A stretch of 64,000 bases of DNA from Diorhabda sublineata (Eukaryota > Arthropoda > Insecta > Coleoptera > Chrysomelidae), in assembly GCF_026230105.1 (NCBI RefSeq), contig NC_079483.1, positions 4,209,312 to 4,273,311 on the forward strand, in the 5' to 3' direction. The translations under genes and the position numbers were made by a program. The stretch's first letter is position 1. Each line of letters starts with the position of its first letter. Below the pieces are notes generated by a model. It had not been told where the DNA came from. It made no database searches and was given only the letters and a program-made list of their open reading frames with translations. This document shows, in pieces, positions 44,166 through 57,020 of the stretch.

Positions 44166-45145
44166 TAACGTCGAAAAGTCAAATTTTTCCCTGTCTTGTT
44201 TTTTCTTTTTTTTCCTAATAATGCCCAAAATTTTTTTCGTTTCGGCACATCTACATCTACATCTAAGTGTTATCATAATAGACAATAATTTTTATATTGG
44301 AATTTTATGAATGAGAACGTCCGTTGTCGTACGTACGTTTTTGTTCAAATGTCGTCTCTTTTTTGCAATTTCTACCTATATCCTGTCAAGCAATGATACG
44401 TAACACCTTATTGTTATTTTTGAAGATAAGTGCAGGCCAGTTCATGAGTGTATAGAATTAGTTCTATCGGATACAAAGAACGATATAGTGCAGACAGAAA
44501 TGGAGCATTTGTTGATTGTTGTATTTAAGGTTATTTGATGTAATTCAGGCCTTGTAGTATTAACAAAAATGGAAAACGAAGACGAAGATGTAATGCCACC
44601 GTTTCCATATTACACTTATTGCACTGCACTGGCTGAACTGACTCTAGACCCAGTGCAAGCAGTACAGTGAACTGGGTGAACTAGTTCTATTGCACTGCTA
44701 CTAAAAACAGCGACATTAGCACTGGTTCTGCTACAAAGAACGCTTCAGTGTACACTTCCTGAACTAGTACTGCCAGTGCAACTACCAAGAACAAACCACA
44801 TGGTGCATTTCTTATGATGTTACACGCTATTTGAATACGATTCTTCAAATCGTTGATATCAACTATGGGTGTCGTCTAGACTAATGATTGAAGGTAACTC
44901 CATAAACAGAATCACAAGAATTTATTTCTGGAAATCGATGAGGTCCATTTTGAGACTCTCCTCGATGAATCCAACGGTTGGGGGTTGGTCAATGTTTCGA
45001 TTCTTTCTTGTCTCCTGCTAATGTTTTCATTCTAATTAGGCTTCTCCTATTGTTGTCTTGATAGTATTTTCTACCTCCATTACTTGTATATGAATAAGTT
45101 CACAACAATTCAGCTGTTTTCTTATCATTTTTCCTATTATTGCCT
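44166..45145. other. Non-coding; cryptic GCACTG/AGTGCA-rich patch and a 33-codon ORF
   Basis: About 44610-44790 is unusually rich in GCACTG, CAGTGCA and GAACTAGT words in both orientations. A small ORF at 44570-44671 (MENEDEDVMPPFPYYTYC..) begins with a good start context but has no known match. Confidence 0.3.
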
Positions 45146-45149
45146 ATCA

Positions 45150-45600
45150 TTTTGTGATTTGTCGTACTCCTTTATTTCTACTTTTGTCCCACTACGTCCT
45201 CCTTTCTCAGTGTCCAATTTTCACTTGCACATCTTACTATTCGTGCCGTAATTATGATGTAGATCTTTTTATTTCAATGCTATTTTTTCTTCGTCCCAGT
45301 ATGGTCTCGGGTAATATAATTTCGTCCTCTCTTTTTCATTTTATTCTATTTGTATTTTGATCCTGTTGCTTACAGTTTATGATTATCACTTTAATATAAC
45401 GGGTATTCACTCATATTTAGCTCATAAATGGACTATCTTCTGCATCTTCTTTCTTGTATTTGGTATAAGAACCACATCATCTGCATTACCGTCTCACAGG
45501 CATCTCTTTATTTCTTTTAAGTCCATTCTGTCGAAGGCTGCTCTGAGATCAATAACGTATTCTCTAGAATTCTAGTATATAGCTTATATTCATTTTTTGC
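45150..45600 (-). mobile_element. LINE reverse-transcriptase fragment
   Basis: Minus strand reads YVIDLRAAFDRMDLKEIKRC (palm motif with the first Asp) directly joined to NADDVVLIPNTRKK (the ADD catalytic box), so the region between has been deleted. Other frames are closed. Confidence 0.55.
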
Positions 45601-46844
45601 TAGTCATACGATTCTATATCTATGTCTGGTCTCCAAGAGGTGGCAAGATAAAGATATTTCCAGCATTTAATATTTGTCGTATCAAATTTTACGTCTATTT
45701 TCCATCAAAAAAAATATAAATCATGTTGTTTAAATTTTTCCATCTATTGGTTTAAAAAAAATGAATAAAAAATAATTTGCAATACATTTCAAGTTATAAT
45801 TTTATTCCATAAAATTTCAACTTGAAAACAGATTTTATATGAAATGAAAGTAAAGATAAAATTAAAAAATTAGCCGCTTCAGGGACAATCATCGCGACAA
45901 GATAATTTTATATATTAGATAATTAACAAATAAAAAATAGGGGTTGATCGTAGAGGGTTGTATATGTGTATAAAAATGAAAACAAAACATTTTATCAAAC
46001 AAATAAAAACAAATTTAGAGGTGGACTACTCTTGACATTTAGGGGGATGAAAAATAGATGTTGTTCGATTCTCAGACCTATCCGATATGCACAGAAAATT
46101 TCATGAGAATCGGTCAAGCCGTTTAGGAGAATTTTATTTATTAGAAGATTTTCATCATAATAAAAATATTTCCATAACAGTAATTTATCGATTTCTGTGA
46201 GAATACTTGGGATGATCAATTTCTGTGAAACAGGACAATATATTCCCTAAAAAAATTCATAAATATCGTCCTTGATATTTATTTGATTATCTATTTCATC
46301 CCAATATTGTATAATCAATTACGGACATCAGTATCGAATGTCACGTTCTCCTACACATTTTACAAGTGACCATACATGTAATTACAATAAAATGTCATTG
46401 TCTTTTTGATGTTTTTGTTTGTGTAACGCGTTTATATTTATATCCAAGCATATGTAATGTTAATTAGTTATAAATAACATGTATTACAAACCAAACACGA
46501 CCACTTATAATTTCATCACGTCTCTTTATTATTTTCATTGTACCTTTTAACATAATAAGTAGATACGTTCAACTTGCATACGGCCTTTCTATAAATCAGT
46601 AGCGTTTCTTCGCTATTAAAATAATACAGTGTGATTAATTCGATTATACGAATAGGTAGATCAGTTAAATTGGTCTTCCCCAAAAGATATTCTCAATAAA
46701 TAACATTCTCGAACGATAATTGTTGCACCAAATGCTCGAAGAAACTTCAACTGTTTGTATATGGAGATGAGCAGATAAATTCCAAATTCCACTAATAAGT
46801 AGTGATTTTTTTTCACTCGAGTCGCTTCGTACTGGTAACTTTGT
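45601..46844. other. Non-coding, nothing recognised
   Basis: A+T-rich; no ORF or repeat supported. Confidence 0.35.
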
Positions 46845-46972
46845 ATTTGTATACCAAGGACTGAAAGTGATACTTAGTTGGACGAGCCTGACGAGCGAAG
46901 CGAGGTGAGCAACAGACAAAGTAGTATTTCAGCCGCGGCGTACACAACATTTTTTAGACGACGCATAAATCC
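46845..46972 (-). repeat. Copy of the Crypton-associated terminal block
   Basis: TTGTATACCAAGGACTGAAA through the GACGAGCGAAGCGAGG run and AAAGTAGTATTTCAGCCGCG to TTTTAGACGACGCATAA matches 51527-51665 with a few indels. The ends of the block form an imperfect inverted repeat (TGAAAGTG.TACTT / AAGTAGTATTTCA). Confidence 0.7.
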
Positions 46973-47039
46973 TAAATCAATTTAGGTAATAATAAACATG
47001 CATCAAAATTAACTTAAATGAATCTTAAATAAACTCAAC

Positions 47040-48330
47040 AAAAGAACAGAAATAATGTATTTTTAATGAGATAACAAATTTAACTGAAATCATTTTGTTC
47101 CCTTCCAAACGGTTTCTTCTTTGATACATATCAGCGCAGCTGTAGAAAAAACTCGTTCTGAAGCAACAGAGTTAAGTCGCTAAGTTATACAGAACTGGCA
47201 TAATTAGTTTCCTTTTCTTCCAGTAAGCAATAGGATCATTGATGATGTTTGATTTGTAGTACGTTCCGAAAGTTTTCCATCAAAATCTTCCCATAAATCA
47301 TTCACGTCCTTATTTTCTGGTTGCGGGTGGCTTGACGATGAAGACTCCGATTCTGTTATAATAAATATTTTTTTAGTTCTTGACCAATGCCTGTATTTAC
47401 GATCTTTTTAACCAGTGCTGCTTGAACATTTCTAATCAAAGGAATCACTGAAGACAATGTTGGACATTTCTCTCCAGATAAGGCTGCAGTAAGTTTTTCA
47501 AGAGGTCTTATCTACGCATTCTTGAACCACTTCCCATTCAAAGTTTTGCAAATTATTTGGTGAACCAGGCATATCGGACATAGTTGCTGATAAAGCAGTT
47601 TTAATTTTGAGCATTTTATCTAGCATTAAATATGTAGAATTCCAGCGCGTTGGGACATCTTGCATTAATTTGATACATTCCATATCCATTGCACGTTGCA
47701 TTTCCATAAGTTTGTGAGTCGCTTTGGTGCTTGAAATAGGTGATTATGGATTGGTATTTATTTATAATTTTCATAAATTGAGTATTAGCTTTCTTACAGT
47801 CAAGTTCAAAGTGTGAGCTACACAGTAGTGGTTTCTCTTACTTAAATATTCAGAAATAGCTTTCTTTATATTCGGAGCAATATCAGATTCTATTGTCACA
47901 ATTTTTTCTGTAATTTGCCATTCATCAAATATCGACTTCAGCACACTTGCTAAAATAATAGAAGAATGTTCCTCCGTAACGTCTCGAGTACTAATAGTTT
48001 GCGAAAAAAAGTTTTGAATTATGAATGGAATATATTGTAACAGTTAGGTATGGTTTGTTACTGTCAGAAGTCCATAAATCTGTTGTAGCAGCCATATATT
48101 CAACTAAATGTAGAATATCTACAATTGTAGTACGTGCGGCATGAAGAATTTTCTCTCTTAAAGATTTCCTGCCGGGTAAAACATAGTCAGGATTCAGTTC
48201 ATGGCAAAAATTAATAAAGCCGTCATTTTCCGCTGTTTGTAGAGGTTGCAAATCATTTTTGTAAGTGAAGAGCATTTGGCTTTGCAAGCTGTAATTGCTG
48301 AGAACTGCCGTTTCTTTGAAATAGAATTAA
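47040..48330 (-). mobile_element. hAT-superfamily transposase relic (ZBED-like)
   Basis: Minus strand in order: KSLREKILHAARTTIVDILH and MAATTDLWTSDSNKPYLTVT (48287-47991; the W-T-S motif near the first catalytic Asp), LMQDVPTRWNSTYLMLDKML (47660; the typical hAT R-W-N-S block), and near 47150 NSVASERVFSTAALICIKEE, the C-terminal dimerisation motif. Stops and frameshifts separate these. The N-terminal BED finger is not seen. Confidence 0.8.
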
Positions 48331-48469
48331 ATAACTCAATTCACCAACTTGTTTTTTAAAAACAATTTATTTAGCAAACTGAAGATTTAATAATTTAAAG
48401 CTACAATAATCTGACTACATTTTTCAGCACTTATACGAATACATTTAAATGCCACTTATGGACAGACCT

Positions 48470-48680
48470 TGATAGGTCGAGGTGGGTCAATTGGTCGGCC
48501 AGCTAGGTATCCGGATTTTACTCCTCTTGATTTTTTTATTTGGGGGCATGTCAAGTCTAGGTAGTAAATGTAGAAGATCTTGTTGGCCGTATACAAGCAG
48601 CAATAAAAGAAATTTCTAACACGCCTAATGTGCGATTTGATCAGTTGCTTTAATTTATTGTGTTTCACTTATTTTATGTT
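48470..48680 (+). mobile_element. DUF4817-type transposon scrap
   Basis: The plus strand reads RYPDFTPLDFFIWGHVKS and then, one frame away, VEDLVGRIQAAIKEISNTPN, the last catalytic block and C-terminal helix. Confidence 0.55.
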
Positions 48681-49955
48681 TAAGATGTGTTAACTAAATG
48701 TTACATTTTTATTCTGATTTATTTGTATCTGTATGGCATTAGACTTCATTGAGAATTTCTGGAAAAACGTTTTAGAGTAGTAGAAGAACATATTTTTCGA
48801 AAAAAAAAAAAAACGTTTCGTAGGACACTATTAACCTATACATATAAGTTGATTCGGAAGAAACTGTTAAGTATTTTTCTAAATAATCACAGGAGCGATG
48901 ATCAAATGATGCTATTACTGATGGTAGAATTCAAATATTGGAAAAAAAACATTTTAACCAGTGGCGGAGAAGTGAGGAGTGGACAAAGGATCCTTAAATC
49001 CAACTGCACGCTTCCGGAGAAAACTATAAATCACTTATTCATTTTAAAACAAGTAGTTTATCGACCTGACAATCATAAAAAAAGTTTCAATAACAATCGA
49101 TCACACAGAAATTTATCGAAAAAAAAAAAACGTTTCATTTTTAAAATTTTAACACTTTATATCGAAAGAATGAGTTTGCGTTTCCTATCCTGATAGGCAT
49201 AATTTAACCCAAGAATGTCCGCTAGAGCGTTGGCAGTCGAATTTAAAGATATGAGTTTCGTCGAACTTTGATTGTTGTGTTATTTCTTCGTCATCATCAA
49301 TCCTGATACTCACGTTTATAATACCAATTCGTAAAGTCAGGTCTTCTTCAGCATTCAAGTCTTCATTCATGGATCCCTATGTCCGCTTTTATTATTAATA
49401 GATAAACGTCAACTATGTCAATACATATAATATTTTATTTTGTTTATTTAAATCGTATGGAAAATAATTATCGATATGTTAGTACCGCCTTCTTTAGATA
49501 CGATATGAAACACCTTGACTCCAAAATTAGTGATGTTACTAACATGTCGATATAGTAATTTTTTATGCAATAATTTTACCATAGGCGTATCGATCTAAAG
49601 TTATAAGCTAAATTAATTACTTATAGTGAATAAAGTGTTTGAAAAGTTTACTTTACACAACTCCATGGGTGCTAGGATTATCTAAGACCTCGATCTTTAA
49701 GATCTCGATCTTTACCTCTTAGGAACGAAGAAATATCATTCTACCTCCTCAAGAAAAGATTGAATCAAGAGTTGTTGAGGGCGAATGCAAAGCCATCTTC
49801 AAAAAAGGGCAGGAAATAAAACTGAACGGCGATAATATAGAATTTAGAAACAAATAAAAAGAAAAATCATGGCAGTCAAGGCACGCACAAAATTGCGCAG
49901 AAATAACGATTCATCAAATTTACATGAGGAGTTCATTTTGTTGCTGGTCTGAATA
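48681..49955. other. Non-coding, nothing recognised
   Basis: Open frames at 48849-49193 and 49185-49370 (opposite strand) show no known motif. Confidence 0.3.
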
Positions 49956-49959
49956 ATTC

Positions 49960-50480
49960 ACGAACACTGCTGCTGCAAAATACTTGACATCGAAAAGCAA
50001 CTTGAACGTTGGCAAAGTTACAAGTTTAAACCCAAAAACGTCAAACTTTGAATCATCAATTCATAAAACTCTCTCCCATCCTTAATGCGTCCAATTTTCA
50101 AATTCTTTAGCCCACAGCTTATTTTGACGTCTTAAAAGAGGTTCCATCACTACGATCCTTCCAAAAAGGCAAGCGTCTTTCAATCTCCTTTTCACTGTAT
50201 AAACACTCAAAGGCAGATCTCTAGATTCATTGATCTGAGCTGCTATCTCTGAATCTGCGAGTCACCAATCACTTTTACTGTTCAATACAATATGTTTATC
50301 ATCAGCAGTTGTAGTTTTTCTAGACCGTCCTGAACATTTTAAATCGCCAAAGTTCCTGAGGGATGCATATTTTTTCAAGTTGTAGTTCAAGGTACGTAGA
50401 GGTATTTTTTAATCCGGCGGCTTTGAAGATTAACGCACAAGTTTCAACCGATAGTTCTTTAGTTTTACCCTTTTTAAAAC
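49960..50480 (-). mobile_element. Tc1-like transposase relic
   Basis: The minus strand reads KGKTKELSVETCALIFKAAG (first helix-turn-helix), SGRSRKTTTADDKHIVLNSK, EIAAQINESRDLPLSVYTVK and RRLKDACLFGRIVVMEPLLR (paired domain end), KLWAKEFENWTH and DDSKFDVFG (first catalytic Asp). This is the standard Tc1 order with two frame changes. The C-terminal half is absent. Confidence 0.75.
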
Positions 50481-50998
50481 TTACAAATCTGAATTTTAGA
50501 GAACGGAAATATTCGAATTTCACAAAAAGATGACTTGGTCCAAAAAGTATAAATCGCAGCACGTTCTTGCGTATGAAAGATTTTACTGGGACTAAACTAC
50601 GATCATAAACACCGAAGAAACAATTCGCAGTTAAAGAATGATAAATCAGCCGGTACTTGCAAGTTTTAACTTGTCGCATTCATCGATAAAATAAAAATAT
50701 GAGCTCGCATAATGTAAACAAATAACGGAAACTATTTGATAATAATAGAGTTTAGAGTAATAAAAAGTTTCATCAAACTCAAACTAATTCTTTGCAACCA
50801 CGATCTTAACCTTGACCTGCGTAAGAAGATGGCACTTTTTATGTCTTTCCTGAGCTCTTCCAAAACGCTCACATAAAATATGCTCAAACCTTGGGAATCG
50901 TATGAAATGTGGGTTTATAGAGTGAAGGTTCTTGAGCGCGTTGACAAAACCTTGAAAATATAGTCAACACTATACTTAAATTAGAATCCTTTGATCAT

Positions 50999-51230
50999 AT
51001 GATGATGCGCAGCCCTGTGAGAAGCTCACCATTCGCAGATATTCAAATCGTGAAAGGGAGGCTAAGATGGTTCAGCCACATCATGAGAATGGGAGAAGAG
51101 TACGGAAACTATAAGAAGCGTGAACAAAAACAAGCAAGGAAAACTGAGGAGAAGCTGGACAGAAGAAATAAAGATGTCAGGGAAAAAACGAAGAACCTTA
51201 CGACTAGAAAGATAGAAAGAATGTCATACT
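50999..51230 (+). mobile_element. LINE C-terminal fragment
   Basis: The frame contains IVKGRLRWFSHIMRMGEEY followed by a basic tail, equivalent to the RLRWFGHVMRM block near the end of insect LINE ORF2. Otherwise unrecognisable. Confidence 0.5.
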
Positions 51231-51277
51231 ATAGTACAAAGTTGGTTCTTAATTCACTTCTCCATTATTCTACGAGA

Positions 51278-51524
51278 ATGGTCCCAGAAGTACCTGACCC
51301 AACAAAGAAAACTCAAAATTTTTTTGAAAAACATAAAACATTTATTTTTGAACGTAATCTCCTTTCAGATGTTGCCCAGCGATGTTTATCAAGTTTGATA
51401 TCCTTTTTATAATAAGAATCGTCAAACTCCTCAAAATAGCCGACATTATCTCTCCATTGTTGGAAAATTTTAGACCATTTGTTCTGGGAAGTCTGGGAAC
51501 GGAAAATAATCCTAGGAATAGTTG
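51278..51524 (-). mobile_element. Mariner 3' fragment, same family as the LRRC23-intron copy
   Basis: AATGGTCCCAGAAGTACCTG (51278) is the TIR. The minus strand then encodes VGYFEEFDDSYYKKDIKLDK, the normal C-terminus of this mariner. It stops where the Crypton-associated block begins. Confidence 0.7.
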
Positions 51525-52020
51525 TTTGTATGCCAAGGACTGAAAGTGCTACTTTATCGGATGAGCCTGAAAATTGCGAGATGAGCGAAGCGAGGCGAGC
51601 AACAGACGAGTCCAACAAAGTAGTATTTCAGCTGCGGCGTACACAATAGTTTTTAGACGACGCATAAGATCCAAAACTTTTCCAGTTACACTGAGGAAAG
51701 AAAATAAATAAAAGAGAATTATAAACATCTTATTTAGAATTTTTTCTGGTGACACCACTTCTTAAAGAGCTCGTACTGTTTTTCGAACCTTGCACGAGAT
51801 TTATCCGACAACGAATTAAGAACGGCCGCATTGCTATCTTCGGTGAGATCAGATGGCGTGGATTCGAGTAACTCTTCATCGCTATGTTTTCTTTTCCATC
51901 ATCATTCATTGTTTTCATTAATTTAGACAAAACTTCGAATAAAACGAATAATTTTGGAAAATTAAGAATTAAAGGTTATGCAAAATCATCGATGTGAAAC
52001 TGTCAACTGTCAACATTGAA
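51525..52020 (-). mobile_element. Crypton-like tyrosine-recombinase element fragment
   Basis: Minus strand near 51880-51740 reads KRKHSDEELLESTPSDLTED then AAVLNSLSDKSRARFEKQYE and LFKKWCHQKKF, resembling the N-terminal SAM-like domain of insect Crypton-type recombinases ('DKSRxRYExxYxxFxxWC'). The catalytic domain is missing; instead the frame runs into the ~135-bp terminal block that also occurs at 46845-46972. Confidence 0.55.
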
Positions 52021-52655
52021 GTGGCTAGAATATTTAAGAAAGCTTTTGGACCGCGTAGTATGTAAGATTTTTTTTCATACCTCCTAGTTTCGACTCTCGA
52101 GGTATGAAAAATAAATATTTTTTTGAATTAGTATGAAATGATATACTACAATGAATGCACGCGAATGATGTAACTGTAACTATATGAGGAAACACGGCTC
52201 CTGCATGTTTCAATATTTTCATATAACAATCAAATAGTAAGGTACAGTGGAAGGATGTGCACATCCTTTTCACAATAACGTAAAAATAAAACAATTAAAA
52301 TTCATAAACCGAAACGAATCCGACCGGGTTCAGTGAAAGTTAAAATCCAGTCATCGGTTTTATCTATCAATGTATATATTTGCGCAGGTAAAAGTTATTG
52401 AATATGGTATTTGATAAGCGATAGATGATTATTTTTATTTTCCACTTTTATTGAATTTACAAAAAAACACCATATTAAATACGAGTTCATTTATTCGCAC
52501 ACTAATTTAAAAACTTGTTAAATGTTAAAACGATGAAGCATCAATGGAAATATAACAAAAATAGGAAAATATTCCTTTTGAAACCTTCCATTAGTCCGGT
52601 GAAATTAGACCAACAAATAAGAGTGAAGCTACATAAATTAGTTTTTCGAGATTAG
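52021..52655. other. Non-coding, nothing recognised
   Basis: No supported gene or repeat. Confidence 0.35.
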
Positions 52656-52659
52656 CAGC

Positions 52660-53050
52660 AACACGAGTAGTTTTATAATGAAAATACTTAAGACGAAAAT
52701 TGTAGATCATAGAATTATCTACAAAAAACGTATCAATACTTTTTTTCCTACGAGACACCGTTTCTGTGAAAAAAGTTGTGAAAGTTATAATGTTATAATG
52801 TTTCAGATTTACAGTCGTATTTAATTAATGGCTATAATAATTGCATGAGAAATATCAAAGCTGCTGGTCAATTGATAATTTATTTGATGAATTTATGACA
52901 GTTCCAACTGCGAAAAACTGCGAAAAACTCATTTTTTGACAATTGACCTTGGATACAAAATTTTTCCATACACGGAAATGATGGAGAATATTCAAATTCT
53001 ATGTTTAATTGTATTTTAAACAATTTTACTGATTTTCAGGAATTAATGTA
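52660..53050. mobile_element. Foldback element, copy 2 (one arm degraded)
   Basis: Shares TTGTAGATCATAGAATTATC with the left arm, TTAATGGCTATAATAATTGC and TTTATTTGATGAATTTATGA with the centre, and CCATACACGGAAATGATGGA with the right arm of the 14278-15000 element. The second hairpin arm has lost its inner part. Confidence 0.7.
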
Positions 53051-53869
53051 ACTTAAAATATCTAAATTGAGCAGATTATATTACGTGCACAATTTATATT
53101 TTTTTACAAAGTCATTCAGAAGGTTGAGGCATTTATCATAACAAAAAAATAGCATTCCTACGCGAAAATATTTCCGCTTTTCTCCGGTTCAAAATCATAC
53201 TCAAAACACGCTAAGTCAGCATCGCAGAATGCTTTTATCGAATAGTGTCACATGCCGCAAAATAAATACTTCGTGTTTTATCAATGATTGGAATGGTTGG
53301 CTTCTCTTTTAACAACTTCAAAAGACAGTTCCCAATTCGAATGTACAATACCGGTTAACCCCAAAATCCATTCATTTTAAATCATACGCTATAACAAAGT
53401 TTTCTTTCATATTGTCAAGCGAAACGGTGTCTTACAAACCAAAGGAAAAAATGGTGTCCGTTATTTGCTTACTTTATAGACTTGCAAGTATAGTTCTTCC
53501 AATATCCTAATTACTCAAGTTCCCAACCAAATGAAAATGTTTATTACTCCCCTCATAAAATTCGGTAAACATCTAAGAAACCGTTAGACCACGTGGACTC
53601 GTCATTTCCACTATTTACCAATGAAAACATCGAATCGTAAACATACATGCAGTTCTATTGGTCGAAGCTGTCGGAAGGCGTCTGTACACAATTTCTTCGA
53701 AATATTCCTGCCAGACAGTCTGCGATAAACAGTGGCGTCACTATATTAGAATGTTTAAAAAAGGAAAATGATAATGATAAAGATGATAATGTAATCATAA
53801 TAAGAATTGATAAATTAACCAGAGCAAATAAGAGGCGACAAAGAACATAAAAATAGTATGCATGGAGTG
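53051..53869. other. Non-coding, nothing recognised
   Basis: A 67-codon frame at 53647-53850 has an acidic low-complexity middle and no known match. Confidence 0.3.
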
Positions 53870-54265
53870 GGATAGAATTTTATTGAGTGATGGCTAAAAA
53901 TTTGAGGCTTTTGGGTCGTCTAAGAGGAGAGTGTTTGTACGAATGTCGAAGTAAAAATGGATGTTGGGTCATGCGGAATTCCGAATGTAAAACACGGTGG
54001 AGGCTCGGTGATGTTTTTAAGGAAGGGCGACTACACACCTGGTGAAAATTGTATGGTTTTTGAAGAAAGAATGCAATAAAAAATATTAAATTAAATGAAA
54101 TGTTGGCCAGAGCCTTATAGGCAGAATATTTACCTCCAGCAAGACAACGATTCCAAGCAATTCTCGATACTGTGCAGAGTATTTGAAAGTCGCCCGACCT
54201 CAACCCGATTGAGTTGTGGGACAAATAATACAGGGAAGTCAGAAAGTAATTTCTTATTTCCATTT
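53870..54265 (+). mobile_element. Tc1-like transposase relic (C-terminal half)
   Basis: The plus strand reads GIPNVKHGGGSVM, QNIYLQQDNDSKQF (second catalytic Asp) and, one frame over, a SPDLNPIELWDK-type third catalytic block. The N-terminal half is absent; it is not adjacent to the minus-strand Tc1 piece at 49960. Confidence 0.7.
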
Positions 54266-55665
54266 CCTATCTCTAGAATATCCTGAAAATCGTATAGATC
54301 CAAATAGACGACGATTTTTTGTGATTATTTGTAATATTAATTTAGTTAAGAGGACACCCAGTTGATATATTAAATATTAAACCACGAGAGAGAGAATTTC
54401 GTTGGGTATATTTTGGGTGGAATGAGGAAATTTTTTTATAATGAGGAAGGCTCATTGGAATTGGCCCTGATATAGGAGTTGCTCCTCTGCAGGGCTGGGG
54501 TTGTGGTTTTCGTTTTTGATTGCTTCAGGCTCAAGAAAAATAAAATGCATGAAGAAGAAGAAGAAGAAAAAAGAGGAAAGCTCCATTCTAAAAAACAAAC
54601 TGTTCCTTTCAGGTTTTGAGATGTATTTCTTTTTGTTTGTTTTTTAGTTTTTTTATTTTAGAATTTTATGTTTTTTTGTTCATTATTTGATAGGAAGCGA
54701 TAATTTGTGAACTACATAAATATGTATGTACTTATTTAAAATCATCCTGCCAAAAATTATGTCTCCAGTAATAAACCTAATATTAGTTTTGCCATTTTGT
54801 AACTTATTTACTAATTATATCGATATTTTCATCAAAAGAGTTTTGCTAAATATGTCAATGTCAACCATTTAAATAAAATAGAGACTATTAAAAAAATTAT
54901 TTTTCTTTTTAATTACCAATTCGTAAAAGGCCGGCACTTGGAATATTAGTAGTAATTATTTCTTTTGAGTTGACTGAGTTTGATTTAATTTATATGAATA
55001 TTGTTGCTGACGTATTCACGTGATGGAAGATCTCCACTGTACCATTATTGTAAATTGTTGGAGACTTGAACCTATGAAAAATTTCTTCAGTTACTTTGGC
55101 CATATGCGGTCGTGAATACAGCACGCATCTCTGGAGGCGACTCACAGTAAATTTGTTTCGTTATAGTTTCATGAATTCACCAAGAATTGTGCGTATTACG
55201 TTCCAAAATACCAGAGCCATTATTTTCCTGTTAGTCAAAAGCTCTTTGAATATTTTAGTATGTTGGTAGAGCGCGTTTCTATTCATTACTTGGACTATTC
55301 TTTGGTCTCTGGATTGTAATACGATAGTCCCATAGTGTCATTGTTTTATCATTATCCTAATAGTATCCTAATTTGGTGGTCACAGGGAAGATCCCAAAAT
55401 TTCTAAAAAGTTTAGCACTTGACTATTTTGGTAAACCAATTTTACAGTAGCGACAGGTGAACCTGGACACCTACAGGACGTGTTCATCGAACTGTCCACT
55501 TATCCAGTGATAAATGTTAGCAACATTCAGGTTGTACAAAACATATTAGCAGCTACCAATCGGTGGGAGAATTATCCTAGAGGTAATTATTCACCCATAA
55601 CTCGGCGACGATGGAACTGAACACTTGTACAACACGTATTCTGAACAATTCTATTGCCTTGTATA
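54266..55665. other. Non-coding, nothing recognised
   Basis: Simple AAG-rich run near 54550-54575; otherwise nothing supported. Confidence 0.35.
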
Positions 55666-55669
55666 ACAT

Positions 55670-56430
55670 CTCTCAATAAATAGTGTGACTGAAGTACCAA
55701 CTTTCAAAAGACTGTTTCAATTTATCATTGCTTCTATCATTGATTGTGAATGTTCTGGTTGTCAAATTGAGGTGGTTACTCCAGAAAACATAAAAGAAAG
55801 TCCACAAATTAGTTATATCTAATCGTAAATTGAAATTGCATGAGATAGTTGAAAACGTAAAGATATCAGAAGGCAATGTGTTTACAATTATGCATGAAGA
55901 TTTGACCATGAGAAAATGGATGCCGCGTTTACTCATACTCAAACAAAAACAACAAAGTATTGATGATTCAGAGCAGTGTTTGGCACATATTTACATATAA
56001 TAAATCAGATTTTTTGCGTCAATATGTGACAATGGATGAAACGCAGTTTGAATGCAACTGTTTCACCAAGACAATGCAACGATGCACAAGTGGAAGCAAC
56101 GATGGGTAAATTGAATATATTGAAGTTCGAATCGCTTCCTCATCCACTGTATAGGTCGTATCTGGCCCCCAGTGACTACTGGCTATTCGCTGATCTCAAA
56201 AAAATGCTCGCCGGTAAGAAATTCAGCTGGAATTAGAAGCCATTGTTGAAACTGACGCGTATTTTGAGGCAAAAGACAAATCCTTCTACAAGTACGGTAT
56301 CGAGAAGTTGGAATGAATGTATTGCTTTTGAAGGAGATTACATTGATGTATAAAATCGATTTTTGACACGACTAGGTCAGGGAGCTTCAGAATCGTCTAT
56401 ATGTTTTATAATAAAACATGAAATTAATGC
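55670..56430 (+). mobile_element. Mariner relic, family M2 (also 22520 and 61270)
   Basis: The plus strand contains a HEDLTMRKWMPRLLIL-type linker, QSIDDSEQCLAHIYI, a YVTMDETQ remnant and, after a deletion, SDYWLFADLKKMLAGKKFSW. Frames shift repeatedly. Confidence 0.65.
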
Positions 56431-57020
56431 AAGTTGCAGGAAAATGTCGACATGGTCACTGTTGATTTAATATTTCCGAGGTCTTCCTTGTTGCGTAATT
56501 TTTAAATTTTAATTTAAATATTGGATATACATATGTAAAAGCTAATAGTCATTCCATAGAAAAAAATAAACGACTTTCTGCTTATTCAAATAACATAAAA
56601 GTTTCTCGTTATTTTAACGGAGTATGTTCGAAACACTCCTTTGAATAAAACATATAAATTAATTCCAATGTTAAAGAAAGTGTGTTATAATTACGTACCA
56701 GATGCGCTTATCTCTTCGGTGGATATCCACTAGAAAAATATCTGCAATAAAATTCGAAGATTAGTGTTAGAATAAGTTGAGAATGAAATGTTTTACATAT
56801 AAACAGTTTTTAAACATTCTAGAGAACCTAAATACTACAAAAACAATAATAGGTCGATAGGCTAGACAAATCATGCGCAGATTTCTAGTTCCGAATGTGT
56901 TCTGAGTATGTCCAATATATCTTCGTGTAAGGATTTTTAATCTGGCGCATGTACATTTATTCATTTTGTGATATTTACCATAAAATAACCTCTAACCTAC
57001 GCGATTTTGTACGTAATTAA

